A DNA stretch of 64,000 nucleotides from Sclerurus mexicanus (lineage: Eukaryota > Chordata > Aves > Passeriformes > Furnariidae). The position numbers and the translations under genes were made by a program. A model generated the notes under the pieces. The model saw only the letters and a list, made by a program, of their open reading frames with translations. It was not told the origin of the DNA and did not search any database. Numbering within the stretch: the first letter of the stretch is position 1; every line of letters starts with the position of its first letter. Positions 34,063 through 46,799 of the stretch are shown piece after piece. Location of the stretch: contig VWZF01007169.1 of the NCBI GenBank assembly GCA_013396755.1, positions 186,001-250,000 on the forward strand, given 5' to 3'.

Positions 34063-37000
34063 ACCCATTAGCAGATCTGCATCATAACGTTTAGGAAAGG
34101 GCTGTGTGATGCATTACGCTCATTGGCCTTTTTTAATATCCTAGGTTCTTCTAGTCCTGACTAATCACCAGGAAGACTTTGCTGTTAGCTGAGCCTTTAA
34201 AAGAAGCTTCTCTCCACTGTGGTATACATTTGCCCCGACCTTAGGAGCTGCTCACAGCCTTACAACAATTTGTATATTTGCAGCTCACCCCCCAAAGGAA
34301 ATTGTCCTGGCAGGGTTCAGGACCAAGGTTTGCAACGTGTTTAAAAAGCACTTTGCTACATATGGCTTGATTGGGAAAATTCTACACAGGCAAAGTGATA
34401 AAAAAACAATCAAATGGAAAAACTTCCCTCCAGCCAAGATCAAAAAGAGTGGATGGCACTCAGTCGATTCTACACCCATGTTTAAGTTCTCTAACCCCTA
34501 CCTAAGGGAGCACTTAAGCACTTCAGCCTTAAATGCATGAGCAATCACATTGCCTCGGGGTGGGGGGGTTGGGGAGAATATTCATCTGCTTTGCTGGGTC
34601 AGGACCTTAACCTGGAGTCCGTGGATGTTCGATTCTTTTGAAAACCAAGCCATTTCTTTAGCACTTTCGATTCAGGAGTCTAATTTTAGGCAGTTGTATT
34701 TTTAAAATCTAGGCCTATACATGCTTGCCATAGGAGACACAGTGCCCCTGATATCTGGGGCAAAATGCTCCCATTAGGGATAATTTCTTTAAACCACTGG
34801 CCAGCAAAGAAAGAAACAAACCCAGATACCCATCCCAGCAGCACCCTCCCCCCGCAATCCTTTCCTATCCCCAAGGTTAGTTTGAGACCCTGGGTACGTT
34901 TTGAATGGCTGTTGATAAAAAGTCGTGCTCTTTTCATTTTCATGTCACTTATTTAAAGAGAAGTCTTGAAGCCCTTGTTTACTGCAGCAGTGCTTAGGAA
35001 GGAAAAGAATAGAGAGTGTATTTTCAAATGCCCTTAGCAGCTTTCTTTTTATTTTGCTCTCCAAGCCCCTGCTATTCAAGTTCCCTTCTCCTCAGAGCAC
35101 TAACAGCTAGATTGTTCTATGCACCCGGCTCCCATTAGCAAAAGAAGGGAGTCGTGCACATCATTCCCATGAACCACTTTAACAGAAGAGTCTTATATGA
35201 CAAAATGTGTCTCAAAGACAGAGGATGCTAAGTAAACATTAACCATAAAGTGTTCTCATTTATGCCTACATTTAAAATAGCATTTGGATTTCTAAAATGC
35301 ACGCTTAAATTATTTTATATCAGTCATCTTTGTCTTCCCAGTTTAAGAAATTGGATATGCCAGAGCATACTAAATCTGCATAAGAAGCATGAGGTTTGCT
35401 GGTTTATGTTGGAGAAAAAAAGGGAGGGACTGACATTTGGATTTACTGTCATACCTCAATAATCTACAAACCCTAATTTCTCATCAATGAGTTTGTGTCC
35501 TTTGTTTGCATTAATTGCATTGAAATTTATGTCAATTATTCAAACTCTCAGTAGTCACAACTCATTTAATATCTATTGCTCTGTGAAGATAATGAGATCT
35601 CACCATGATTAAATTCATATATGGACAGACAGAATGACTTCTTTACATGGTGGAGATTCCCTTGAAATCCTCCTGCCTCTCCAAAAAGTTCTGTTTAATA
35701 TGAATTAAAATATGCCTGTCACTAACTCTCATTTGGGAAGCATACCAATTTCACTGGTTGCATAAAAATTAAGCTAAAAAGTATAATCTGAAATGTATAT
35801 ACTCTCATTGCATAGATTCCAACATACTACATCGTATAAAAGAAACAGAAATACAATTTTTTTGGGTGGTGTGGGAGGAGAGAAAAACATGTTTTTCCAT
35901 AATGTCAGACAATTAGTTTCTGATTTATATTTTAAAGCACACCAGTTGGTAAACCTTACAATTTCATCTTAGCTGGCATAGCTGTGGATAGCTTTACAGA
36001 AAACTCATGAAAATTTAAAAAGCATTTTCTAAGTCTGGTAGACTTTTTCTTCTCTGTTATCAATGACACTGAATTCTGCTGTCTATATGTGGATTTTGCA
36101 TTTTAAAAAAACCCAAACCTTCTTTTGGATGAGTTTTGGGGTTTTTTATGTTAAATCAGTGGATTTTCCATTCTTCACAGATAACAGCAGTGATTGACAG
36201 TCAAGTGGATGTTTTTTCTGTAGCCACCCATACCAGTGACTACAAAAACAAGCAAATAGTCTCAACTTCATAAAAAAAGTAGAAATTGTTTATCTTCAAT
36301 ACTTCAGACCACTTTCAAAATGACCATGCAACCCTGCTTGAGTGCATGGATATAACTTTAAAACACAGTGACCTTAAAGCTGGAGAGCACCCCTGATAAC
36401 TGAAATTCTCCAAGCTGTGGTTACTATTTACTCACAATTTTAGACAAAGCAGAAACATAAGAGCTTCTGTTCCCAGAATTGTTGCATATTACCACCATTC
36501 ATCAAAACATCGTCTTTTTGGTCAATGGCTTTTCTTCCCCACTTTATATTATTTTCGTATTCTTTTATCACCAACTTGGAGACCGTGAGAATCTGCACAA
36601 TAACAAACTGATGACTTTATGCAGCAAAGGACTGCAGTATGGGCAAGAGGAAGGTTTCAAGTACCCTACTGCCAGGAGGCTTATTTAAACCATAACAAAA
36701 TAATTAAAAATTGCTTGACCATACCTCTTTAATTGGCTCCCTGATAGAAGGGTTAATAGGAATTCTAATACCTGTGTAAAAAAAGACAGATAAAGAAAAC
36801 AGGGTAATGTAAAATAATTCGGATTGTCTTTGTGTAAATGAGGCAATAAATGCCTGCAACACGAAGCTCTGTCTGACTTCACAGCAGGGCCTGGCACTTA
36901 ATTGAAAGTCCTAACTAGACCCATTTATCAAAGAAATCACTCAGAGGGAAATTTAATTATCACAATTAATCTATATTTTTTTAGAAAGTCCCAGCAAAGT

Positions 37001-39040
37001 GCATTGAAAATTTCTTTGGGAGGAATTTTACAGTATTATTGCCAGAAAAAGTCAAGTGCCAAACTTCTTCCCCTCATAGGTAAAAAAAAGGCAGGCAGGC
37101 ATAGGGCACGTTTCAAGGCGCAGCTTGTAACGCCACTTAGACACAGCCAGTAATGAGCGCTGTCACAGCAGGAGCTCGGATGGAACTGTTTCTTCCTAAG
37201 TCACAAAACTGCTCTCCTTACAAACTGGAGAGACACCTGGCTTGCTGAGAGAGCTGCCCCACAATGTATCCATGGACTTGGCACTCTGTGCCACAGTTTT
37301 TCTTTGCTCTGCAGGACCCCCAGCACCCTGTAGCAACCCTTGTGAGCCCCTGCTCACAGTTTGTCTCAGTGCACACACAGAAAAGCCCAGAGGCACAACA
37401 TGGCATCTCCTCAGTATGTAACATGTGATGCTTTGGTAAACTGGGGAACCGGGTGCTTGTTTTGTTTCAAACACTTGTGTTAAGAGGAGATCTCTCAGAT
37501 AGATTGCCCATGCTTGCATCAGCATTGAGTGTCCGCCAGCAAGCAAAGGGGCATTCTGAAACCAGGATATTTTCCCTGAATAATTGGTGATATCCAACTC
37601 CCAGCTGTTTTTGACTTAGCAGCTCTACAGGTTGGGAAGGAAGGTAACTCCAAGCTTCGTTCCTGCACAGCTTCTCACATTTGCTGTTTCCCAAGAGCTT
37701 TTCTATTGTTTGCTTTTTAAAGACTAGGTAACATTTGACAGTTTAGTTAAATTTTCTTTCTTATTTTGAAAAGCAGCCCCTTCTTTTATGAAGAACCCTA
37801 CCTCGATTTCCATGCCTCCAATATCTGCCTGGGGTGCTGCAGAAGGCTATTTGTGGAGCAGATAACAAGTAGGATTATATCTATGTGCATCACATGGCAC
37901 TTGACATGAATGAAGTTGAAAAGAAAGCCCCAAGAAACTATGCAAGTCTCAGCCATGATAAAAATCCCCTTCAGTCAATCAGCAAGCGGATAGTTGATAG
38001 CTTTTTAGGGCTTCTGGACACTAGCATGCAGCAAGTGATAGGCAGAAGTCTGCTCCTTCACTCTGAGAGCACAGAGCTCCAGCACTTGCATTGGAGGCAG
38101 CATGCAAGGAATTGGCATAGTCGTGCTAGCTTCAACGAAGGGCAACAGCCAGCACTTGAAAGGACAGGGAAAATGGGGCCAGAGATTTTCTTTCACTTTG
38201 TGTGGCTTGCACAGCCCCTCACCAACTCATGTTTCCCCATGCTTAAAGGTGCTCTGTAACTCACCCTAAGGTAATATAATTTTCCCTTCCATTCTTCACA
38301 GACAGAGAACATTGAAAATTATGGCCCACGTTAACATATTTGTGCATGCCCTTCCTCCCTCGTCTTCTGTGGGAAAAGTTGCAGCTGCGTTTCCCGATGT
38401 TGCTGAAGTTGTTTACTGCCCCTTTTTTTCCTGTGTTTCCTATGTTATTCAGGTTATACTAATCACCAGAGGGGAAGGAAACAACTCCAGAGCAGATTGA
38501 ATTGGCGTTTAATTGGACATCCTGTGAACTAAACATTGTGACTTGGGTAAGATTAAAATGTGAGTCACAAGTCTGGTGAGTTTTCAAGTGTTAGTGGAAT
38601 GCAGTGAAGGAATCAGGCAAGAACAGCAAGGAGAAAGCAGCTAGGAGCAATGCTCAGCAGAACAGCAGTTGCTCTACAGGCTTACTTGTTTTCACTAGGC
38701 TTAGACTAAAAGTCCAGTGGACAGAACTGGGGAAAACAACTGACAGTTCTTTATTTAAAAATTATTACATTTTCAAACAGTTTTTAATTTATATTCACTT
38801 CCTGTACTGAACCCATCTGTGAATGCCCTCTAGCAATATACCACTGTCCAGCTCAGCCAAATACATAGAAGATTCTTCTGGAAAAGGGCTTCAGCAACAG
38901 GTTTGGCATCTTCCATACACTAGCCTTTTACGTTCAATGGTTTGCAATACTTCTGGTGAGTAGATTCGCTGGAAGAAGGAAATTGCAGACACCAAAATAA
39001 GAACTGTATTGTAGCATATTCATTAAAATATGAATTCCAA
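34063..39040. other. Non-coding stretch with possible regulatory DNA
   Basis: No gene recognised. Frames reach 133 codons on the minus strand at 37196-37597 and 124 codons on the plus strand at 37885-38259; neither resembles a known protein. A probable old-repeat relic lies at 34660-34722. AT-rich sequence at 35460-35640, with a SOX/POU-like CCTTTGTTTGCATTAATTGC (from 35509), could be a conserved element. Confidence 0.5.
34660..34722 (+). repeat. Old interspersed-repeat relic
   Basis: 'gattcaggagtctaatttta', 'ggcagttgtatttttaaaat' and 'ctaggcctata' resemble the common amniote dispersed sequence '..aggagcctaa.ttaggcacc.a.tttgaaaatcttggcc'. The family name is not assignable by eye. Confidence 0.35.
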
Positions 39041-39512
39041 ATCACAGAATCACAGAATGGGTAAGGTTGGAAGGAACCACAGTGGGTCAACTGGTCCAAT
39101 CTCCCTGCTCAAAGCAGGGTCATCCTGAAGCACAATGCACAGGTTTGCATCCAGATGGTTCTTGAATATCTCCAGTGAGGGGAGACTCCACAAGGAGTGA
39201 GGACTGAGTAGAGGGGCAGAATCAGATCCCTTGATCTGCTGGCAATGCTCTTCCTAATGCACTGCATTAGGTCTTCTTGGCCACAAGGGCACACAGCTGG
39301 CTCCTGGACAGCTCACTGTCCACCAGGACCCCCAGGTCCTTCTCTGCAGAGCTGCTTTCCAGCAGGTCAGCCCCCAGCCTGTGCTGGTGCAGGGGGTTAT
39401 TCCTCCCCAGGTGCAGGACCCTGCATTTGCCTTTGTTGAATTTCAGAAAGTTCTTCTTTGCCCAGCAATCCAGCCCCTCAAAGTCCTTCTGAAGGGCTAC
39501 ACAGCCCTCTAA
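39041..39512 (-). mobile_element. CR1 LINE with internal deletion (minus strand)
   Basis: It starts with AAATCACAGAATCACAGAAT, the reversed CR1 3' terminus. It continues through the 3' tail and then jumps at about 39198-39203 directly to sequence from farther inside ORF2 ('gagtagaggggcagaatcag'). The minus strand there encodes IRKSIASRSRDLILPLYSVL, the ORF2 C-terminal motif, cut off at the junction. The neighbouring copy at 39619 needs about 515 bp to reach the same block and this one only about 160 bp, so roughly 350 bp are missing. Further right it carries 'tgcaggaccctgcatttgcc', typical of CR1 ORF2. The copy is non-functional. Confidence 0.93.
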
Positions 39513-39618
39513 AATGTATAATCACAATCATTCACATGAACTTCATTTGATATACTTGCACAGACATGATGCTACGTGTAGTGGCAGAGGTTCTTAACAC
39601 CATGTCAGGCTCCTGCTT

Positions 39619-40637
39619 AGAATGATAGAATCATTGAATAGTTTGGGTTGGAAAGGACCTTTAAAGGTCATCTAATCCAAAACCCCTGCAATGAGCAGGG
39701 ACATCTTTTACTAGAACAGGTTGCTCACAGCCTGGTCCAACCTAACCTTAAATCTTTCCAGGCATGGGGCATCCACCACCTCTGTGGGCAACCTGTTCCA
39801 GTGTTTCACCACCCTTGTTGTAAAAAACTTCTTCCCTATATCTAGTTTAAATCTAACCTCTATTGGTTTAAAGCCACTATCCCTTATCCTACCACAACAG
39901 TCTGTGCTAAAAAGTTAAGCCCCATCTTTCTTATAGGCCCCCTTTAAGTACTCAAAGGCCACAATAAAGTCTCCCTGAAGACTTCATGCTGAACAACCCT
40001 AACTCTTCCAGCCTTTCCTTATAATGCAGCCCTCTGATAATTTTTGTGGCCTGCTCTGGACTCACTCCAACAGGTCCATGTCTTTTCTGTGCTCCAGAGT
40101 TGGACCCAGTACTCCAAATGGGGTCTCACGAGAGCAGAGTAGAGGGGCAGAATCCCCTCCCTTGCCCTGCTGGCCCCACTGCTTTTGATGTAGCCCAGGA
40201 TGCAATTTGCTTTCCGGGCTCCAGGTACACATTGCTGGGTCATGTCCAGCTTTTCATCCCTCAGTACCCACAAGTCCTTCTTGACAGGGCTACTTGCAAT
40301 CCATTCTCCACCTCGCCTGAATGAATACTGTGGCTTGCCTTGATCCAGATGCAGCACATTGCACTTGAACTTATTGAACTGCATGAGTTTCCCACGAGCT
40401 CACTTCTTGAACTGGCCCAGGTCCTTCTGGATGGCATCCCATCCCTCAGGTGTGTCAGCCACACCATTCAGCTTGGTGTCACCTGCAAATTTGCTGAGGG
40501 TGCATTTGATGCCCCTGTCATGTTATTGATGAAGATATTGAACAGTACCATGTTCCAGTATGGACCTTTGAAGGACACCACTTTGAAGGACATCACCAAT
40601 GTCCACTGGAACACTGAGCCATCGACCACTACTTCAC
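39619..40637 (-). mobile_element. CR1 LINE, about 1 kb, 5'-truncated (minus strand)
   Basis: It opens with AGAATGATAGAATCATTGAA, then 'tttgggttggaaaggacctt'. It continues about 1 kb through the 3' tail and ORF2 C-terminus into the reverse-transcriptase palm. The 5' edge is near 'gaccactacttcac' at about 40637. It lies 106 bp from, and in the same orientation as, the rearranged CR1 at 39041, but the sequences differ enough to be separate insertions. The 3' terminus is more diverged than in the neighbour, suggesting an older copy. Confidence 0.95.
40019..40545 (-). pseudogene. Dead CR1 ORF2 reverse-transcriptase relic
   Basis: Read on the minus strand from 40545 down, the sequence gives LFNIFIN, then KFAGDTKLNGVADTPEG, an in-frame stop, and then an open stretch (40384-40019). 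That stretch has FNKFKCNVLHLD and LPLYSALVRPHLEYWVQLW, the conserved C-terminal part of CR1 ORF2. The catalytic FADD motif (two metal-binding aspartates) appears as FAGD at about 40478-40489, so one essential aspartate is lost. With the stop, frame changes and 5' truncation the copy cannot be active. Confidence 0.88.
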
Positions 40638-43600
40638 AAGCTTACAAGCTAAGTCAGCTGTCCCCGACTGCTTTCTCCTTTACCTCCCTGCTGAGGCAAG
40701 GGAAAGGCTGTCTGTGGTGGAGGATTTGGTGATGGAGTCGGTTGCCTGGCAGAAATTGGCTGGCCACCAGATCAGCATGCCTGTTCCACGCTGCACCTGC
40801 AGAGGGGCTGATGGAAGCCTTTGCTGGCTGCCGTCTCCTAGCGGTGGCTGCACACCAGCCACCTGGGCATGAAAAGCTCCCAGCCTTTGACAGTTCCCAG
40901 AGCTCTCTGATCCTCAGGATATTGTGGCTTGGAAATTGCAAAGTTTGTTGGTTTGCTGTTTGCCACCAGGTGGCCTAACCACTCCACAGTTCGGGAGGAA
41001 CTGAGACTCCATTAGAGAGCAGCAGCTGGAACTTTTTAAGCTTTACATATTTTTCTTCCCAAACCTCCACCTCCCCTCCTTCCTCCTCATTCAGTTGATT
41101 AAAAGCGATCAGGGCTGCTCTGATTTATCAACTCAATCCTTTACTCTAAGCAATTGAGAAAGCTGGTGCTTCCAGCAATCCAGCCCTAGCTTTAGAGATC
41201 AAGCTCCGCTGTCTCTGTTTACCTCTTAGCCCAAATGAACTCTTGCCATAACAATGCAGGTACCTTAGACTTTTACTCATGTGTTAGTAACTAGAGGTTG
41301 ATTCCTTTGTTTGTTGCCTCTGGTATGTCTCTGGTAGCTGGTTTTGTGACCACCCATGAGTTCTGTGCTGGCCACATAAGCTGGATTTAGAGCTGCCTTG
41401 TGTCCCCATAGCATCGCAGAGTGGATTCAGTGGGCCAGAGGATCTGACTCAGTAAATGGGATTTGATTTTTAAAACCATAGAGAGCAGTCGCCCTACTCG
41501 GTAGTTTTGGGATAGCCATGTGGGAACTGGCTGAGCTAAGGGCTCCTTGGGTTTCAAGGGAAGCTGGCAGCTCACTCCATTAAAAGTCCGGCTGTTGTGG
41601 ACTGACTTCCCAGCTTGGACTGAAAGAAGCCAGACTTACTGATCTAAAATGGAAAGGAAGATACTCTTGGATGTTTATCTCAGGCTTTTGTTGATGAGAA
41701 TGGTAGGGAAAGCTTTAGCTGTCACAGTAGTATGAACTAAGAACAACTACATTTGCTGCAATGGTATTACATTGACATGCAGGTATTGGGAGGGCATTGG
41801 ATGACTTTTTAGGAGAATGAAGCATGATTTCAGGAGAAAAAGAGTTATTTCATGTACGCAATACTGACTGCTTATTTATGTATTTTCTACCATTTGCATA
41901 ATGCCTGAAAGCTTTCAGAACGTACTTTCAAAACAAATCTCAGTGACTAAAGTAATTAACTAAGATTAGTTGTTTAAAACACCCACAATTCATTTATTTA
42001 CCCATCTTTGTAATTATGCATTTCAGTTTTGGTGTCAGCGAGGACAAGGTACAATGATGGCAGGCAGGAACATCACAACAGAGCCCAGCAATAGGAACAT
42101 ATTCCCAAGTTCAGTTCAGCTCGGCTCTGAAACTGGCGGCTTACAGTCTCAAGTCAAAGCTATGCAGTTTCTGAATGCCCCCTATTATAACACAATTACA
42201 GCACAAGGAATAACTGGGCAGACTTTCCTAAAGAATGTGGTGATTGAACTTTTAAAAATACCAGTCATTTGGACAAAATTTCAGTGGTCCTTAAATTTGA
42301 TAAATGGATTAGTTATAAATAATGACTACCTGGAAACTGGTAGATGCTTTCAGTTGCATCACAAAAACATCATGAAGTAGAACTGGATATTTCAACTACT
42401 TTAACCTAGCCTTGGGCACAGAAGAGTCCAATTCTGATCATTTGCACGATAAGCAATCAAGTTCAGAGTAACGAGACTTTAGCCAAGGTGTTCCTCTGGA
42501 TTTACATCTCTGCAGATAGAATCAGATGTTATCTCCTAGTCTGTGCATCCTCTGAGAATAGAATTAATTTTGAATTCTTGTATCATCTGCTTGCTTGTGC
42601 ACTTATTTGCTAACTGTCTCACTGAGGGAGCTATTCTGGGTCAGTATGATTTAGGCATCCTTTATTACACGGTTTCCAATTCAGTACATTTTTTAATCAA
42701 GACTAAATTGAAGTCAGGTTCCAGGTACATATAAATATAATATATATTTAGTGAATACATTGCAAATGCCCTAGTCTAATTTTGAATGTAACTATAATAG
42801 AAGAAGAAATATGAAGGTTCCTTTATTTTATAGAGGAGTGTTAAAATATTGCCACGTCTTAAAGGCAAGTTAAGACCTATTTTCATATTTTTAAAATCAC
42901 ATTAGCTAAAAGCTTGTTAAGGAATAAATAGTCCAGAGGATAATTGAGACTTAGCTGGCTTAAGCATTAATGAATCAAAATCAGATGCCAGATCATTAAT
43001 TAATTCTACAAATTATAATGTTGCCATTACTGGCAAATACTATGCAAACTAATACCAAGGAGCAAATTAAATTGCATAGTTTTCCTTCTTACTACATATC
43101 TTTTGCCAAAAATAGAACTGCAGTGGTTATTTTTGGTTTATTACATACATTTCCTGTATTTTAAAAACTAACTTTTGGATTATTCATAATTTTTAAAAAC
43201 ATTTCAATTTCTTTGACATACTATTTATATCATCTGCCTATCATAGACTATAAGGATATTTCCATCAGTGCTGTAACCCACGGAAAGTAAAATGTAGCAA
43301 AAGTGACAGAAAAGTCTATTCAACACTTTCGAAGCCTCACAAAAATTCACACTCTTTCAAATCAGCCTCTTTGGCAAAAGACATAATAATAGATGGGTCT
43401 TGCAATGTGGCCTGAAGTGCCACTGACTCGGGCTCTGTCAGACCAGTGCAGAAAATGAATTAGATGGGAAGTGAGAGAGGAAAAAGAGAATGTTAGCTGG
43501 ACACTTCTAGCCACCACTTCTCATCCCACAAGAAGAAGGAAATGTCAGTATAGTTTAAATGGTGGTGATCTGTAAACACTCTTATACAGAGAGCAGAACC

Positions 43601-46475
43601 AACCTGGGGAATGGGCTGTGACAGAATATCACTGAGGTCAGAACGTTATGAAGAGTAAAAGACTCAACAGTGATGAAGTGATATAACTACAAGATGATAT
43701 AATGAGATGATAGAACATCAGCCTAGTCAGAATAAAACTTTAGGGGCAAAATGACAGAGCACCTTCACCTGAAAACTCATGGTATTTCAACTCTTTGTCT
43801 GATGTGGTGTATCTTTTCCTCTTTTCCCATCATGTGACAGATGCCAAAGTTATCTATGATCTAGAACACGCAAGTGTTCTAAAATGTACTCAAAATGCTT
43901 TAATTAAGCCTGAAGAGCAATCAAAAGCCAGTGCGCTGCAGCACTAGTGCTTAGTTTACTCACTTAAACATCACTAAGTGTCTAGGTACAATCTCCTCTG
44001 AGATTAAATTGTCCTGAAGGATCCAGCATAGACTGTCAAGTCTGAGGCCCATAAAAGCAATCTGTGTCTGTAAGAACAAGCTGTGGAAGAATGTCCCATT
44101 TTTTCTCCATATCGATTGCTGTTTTCATTCCATTTGTTCCCTCTTTTTAATTGAAAAGAAGAAGTCTGGGTGGATTATTTCAAGGTAAAACAGTAAGATA
44201 ATCTGAGATAAAAATATTCTTGCAGTTTCCCAAAATGAATCACAGCTCGGTTTCCAGTAGGAATCTGAGACTCATGAATCTTGTTACTGTGAGCTACATT
44301 TCAGAAGAATTTGCGGAACAAATAGGGTGGCACCTTCTTTCAGCTCAGTGTCTGTCCACCATTAATGACAGCCAAACCTTTGCCAAAAGAAACCTATTAT
44401 CTAGATCAGCAAGTGCTAGCCCGTGCTGACAGTCTTTTTTGATGGCTTCATATATATGCTGAATAGATGAATTCTTGGTAATTTTTCACCCTTTGGGTTC
44501 TCTGAGCTTCCTAAAGATGTTGACCTTTGCCATGCAATAAAAATGAAACTGCCAATAGGCAACACTGGACAATAATGTATTCTAATATAACTACATTATC
44601 TATCCCTATACTGAATTATGGCCCTTTTCCCTGTTTGGAGACAACAGATAATACTAAAGTTGATTTATTGCAACTTTTGGCCTTCTGGTAAAATGACAGT
44701 ATCTAATAATAGACCATTAATTACAATTTGCCTCCGAAGTTGCTGTCTTGAGCACAAGTCCAGAAGCAGCTGATGGCAGCCAAAAGTGGATGCCTAAGAA
44801 ACATGAATGAGAACAGAACAAGCATGAAGGGGTGCTCCCTTCCAAGGACTTTTCCAGCTTGCAACTACTTGCATCTCACCAACTTCTTGAGACATTTAAT
44901 AATACTTGAAGAATTTTTCTCGTGTGAATTTATCCAGTCATTCTTTTTGTTAAGATATACAGCCAATATGGGTCACTCTTCCAGTTTTAGTCTCTGAGCA
45001 GGCTACCCTGCTAGATTGGTGGAAAGATGATGGGGTATTTTTGTAATGAGTAATGACTCAAAGGTGGAAAGGACTCTCTTTACATGGTTGGATGGCCAAG
45101 TTCATGGTGAAATAGCAGCTATAATTCTGCTGGGATTTCATATTATCATTAATGATTTGCTAGGGCACTTGAAGCCTGCAATGCTATCCCTTAAAAGGAT
45201 TTAAAATCTAAACACATTAAAAAAGCTCTGCATTTGCTCTGCGTGGCTTATGTTCCTATTTTCTGACACTACAGCCATAATTCTTTTGACACTCTGAAAT
45301 CTGTCACTGTTGGAAATTATTAATGCCACCATCAACAAGGAAAACTACAAACCCAGAAACTTTTACAATTGTGGTGTGAAAGCACAGTATTCAGCTGCTG
45401 TAGAAACATCTTTGGCATGAAACTGTCTTGCTCTTTAGCTTGTTTTCATCTTTTTCCACTCATAGAAGTTAATTAATTACAGTAATTAAGAATTAGACCC
45501 AATCTATGGAGGCTAACAGAAACTTTGTTCCAGATGGACTTTGCCACATAATGAGGGGCAGTTGATAGTGACTTTTTTCCTTTCCAAAGAGAGTCCAGTT
45601 GTAGATCACAGTTACGGCAGTCTGGGGAGAAGGAATCAAAACAACTGTTCATCCATGCACATGAGATCTCTGGTGACAAATAGCAAACTCTAACTGGTAG
45701 GTGGCACCAAAACAGATGTATATTTTTTGTCCATTTGTTACCGTCTTACAAGCTTTCAGCCAATTTATTGAGATCATTTGTATAGAATTGATTTTTGTAT
45801 ATACTTTTATTGGATAGGCAAGCACTCATTGAGGCTTAATACATGATGGTCCTATCACACAGTGCTGTGCTGTATAATAATCAACAACCACCCAAGGATT
45901 GGATGCCCTGGAAAAAGCATTAGATGTGGTATGATTTTTATAAAAAATAGTTATGCCAATATAACGTCCCAAACAGTCTCACTGATTTCCATATACTTGT
46001 GACTTTTTTGTCTTGAGTTGTGTCACCTTGAACACTTTTATCACTGAATGAAAGCAACTGTATGCCAATTGAATTAAGTTCCTATAATTAAGATAACTCT
46101 AGTGATGCAAAAGGGAAAACTTTCTATGCAGCCACACTGTGCCCAGGCCCTGAGGCTCTATCTCCCATTCCTGATGGAGAGACTGTTGTCTATAATGCTA
46201 GTGAATTTGCCACAGCCCTAGCATTTTAGATGCTGCTGGTTTTAAACCCTAATGTCCCGAACCCACTTCACACTGTGTCATGTTTATATTACAAGTTCAA
46301 TGGCACACACCTTCGATGAATTAGCATGCACTCTTCCTGCTATGCTGTCATTTACACTGAGTGATGTCAAAGGAAGGGAAAGGCAGCAAAATATACTCAA
46401 AATGCTTTTTAGATTAACAGTTTGGGGGAAAATACAAATCATAGCAGAAGCAAGTGTTTTTTCGGTTTTGTTTGG
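40638..46475. other. Non-coding stretch, no gene recognised
   Basis: Locally GC-richer sequence to about 41 kb, then AT-rich DNA. A 136-codon plus-strand frame at 41970-42380 is the longest in the AT-rich part. A moderate acceptor (TTATGCATTTCAG, ending 42028) precedes most of it, but it matches no family I know and its length is within chance expectation. AT-rich homeodomain-site-like sequence lies at about 42950-43080. No RNA gene or clear transposon was found. Confidence 0.5.
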
Positions 46476-46499
46476 TTTTTTTTTTTTTTTTTTTTTTTT
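46476..46499. repeat. T24 homopolymer
   Basis: Twenty-four consecutive T, preceded by T-rich sequence with single G interruptions. It inflates the overlapping short frame at 46252-46530 with a phenylalanine run. Confidence 0.95.
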
Positions 46500-46783
46500 G
46501 CTTTTATGTTTTTTTATGAGGCTATCCTAGAAGATGTGGCACAATGAGGGAAATTCTGCCCTTAGGAAAGTTAATGGGAAACAATTCAGCAGTTGCAACA
46601 AGGATAGGATTTTTCTGACTGTGCATTATCCTGTTTCCATCCTTCCTCCTCTGCCTTCTCTCCAGCATGCACTCAGTAGACAAAGAAAAGTGCCTCTCCT
46701 ATTTCAGCTGTCATTTCAAAGGAAGAAGACTGACTTAATTCCCTATCACCAGGTCACTTAATTGCTTGGCGGTCATAAAGGAT

Positions 46784-46799
46784 AACAATTTTTATTGTT
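46784..46799. promoter_or_regulatory. SOX-dimer-like palindrome
   Basis: AACAAT-TTTT-ATTGTT is a perfect inverted pair of SOX core sites with a 4-bp spacer. That is the head-to-head geometry reported for SOXE (SOX8/9/10) dimer sites. It is followed by AATTTAATTAGA, a homeodomain-type core. Whether it is bound or conserved is unknown; AT-rich palindromes also arise by chance. Confidence 0.3.

Noticed and set aside
40654..40941. Continuation of the CR1 copy beyond 40637
   Set aside because: The minus-strand translation no longer follows CR1 ORF2 and the sequence loses all CR1 blocks, so the element is truncated there.
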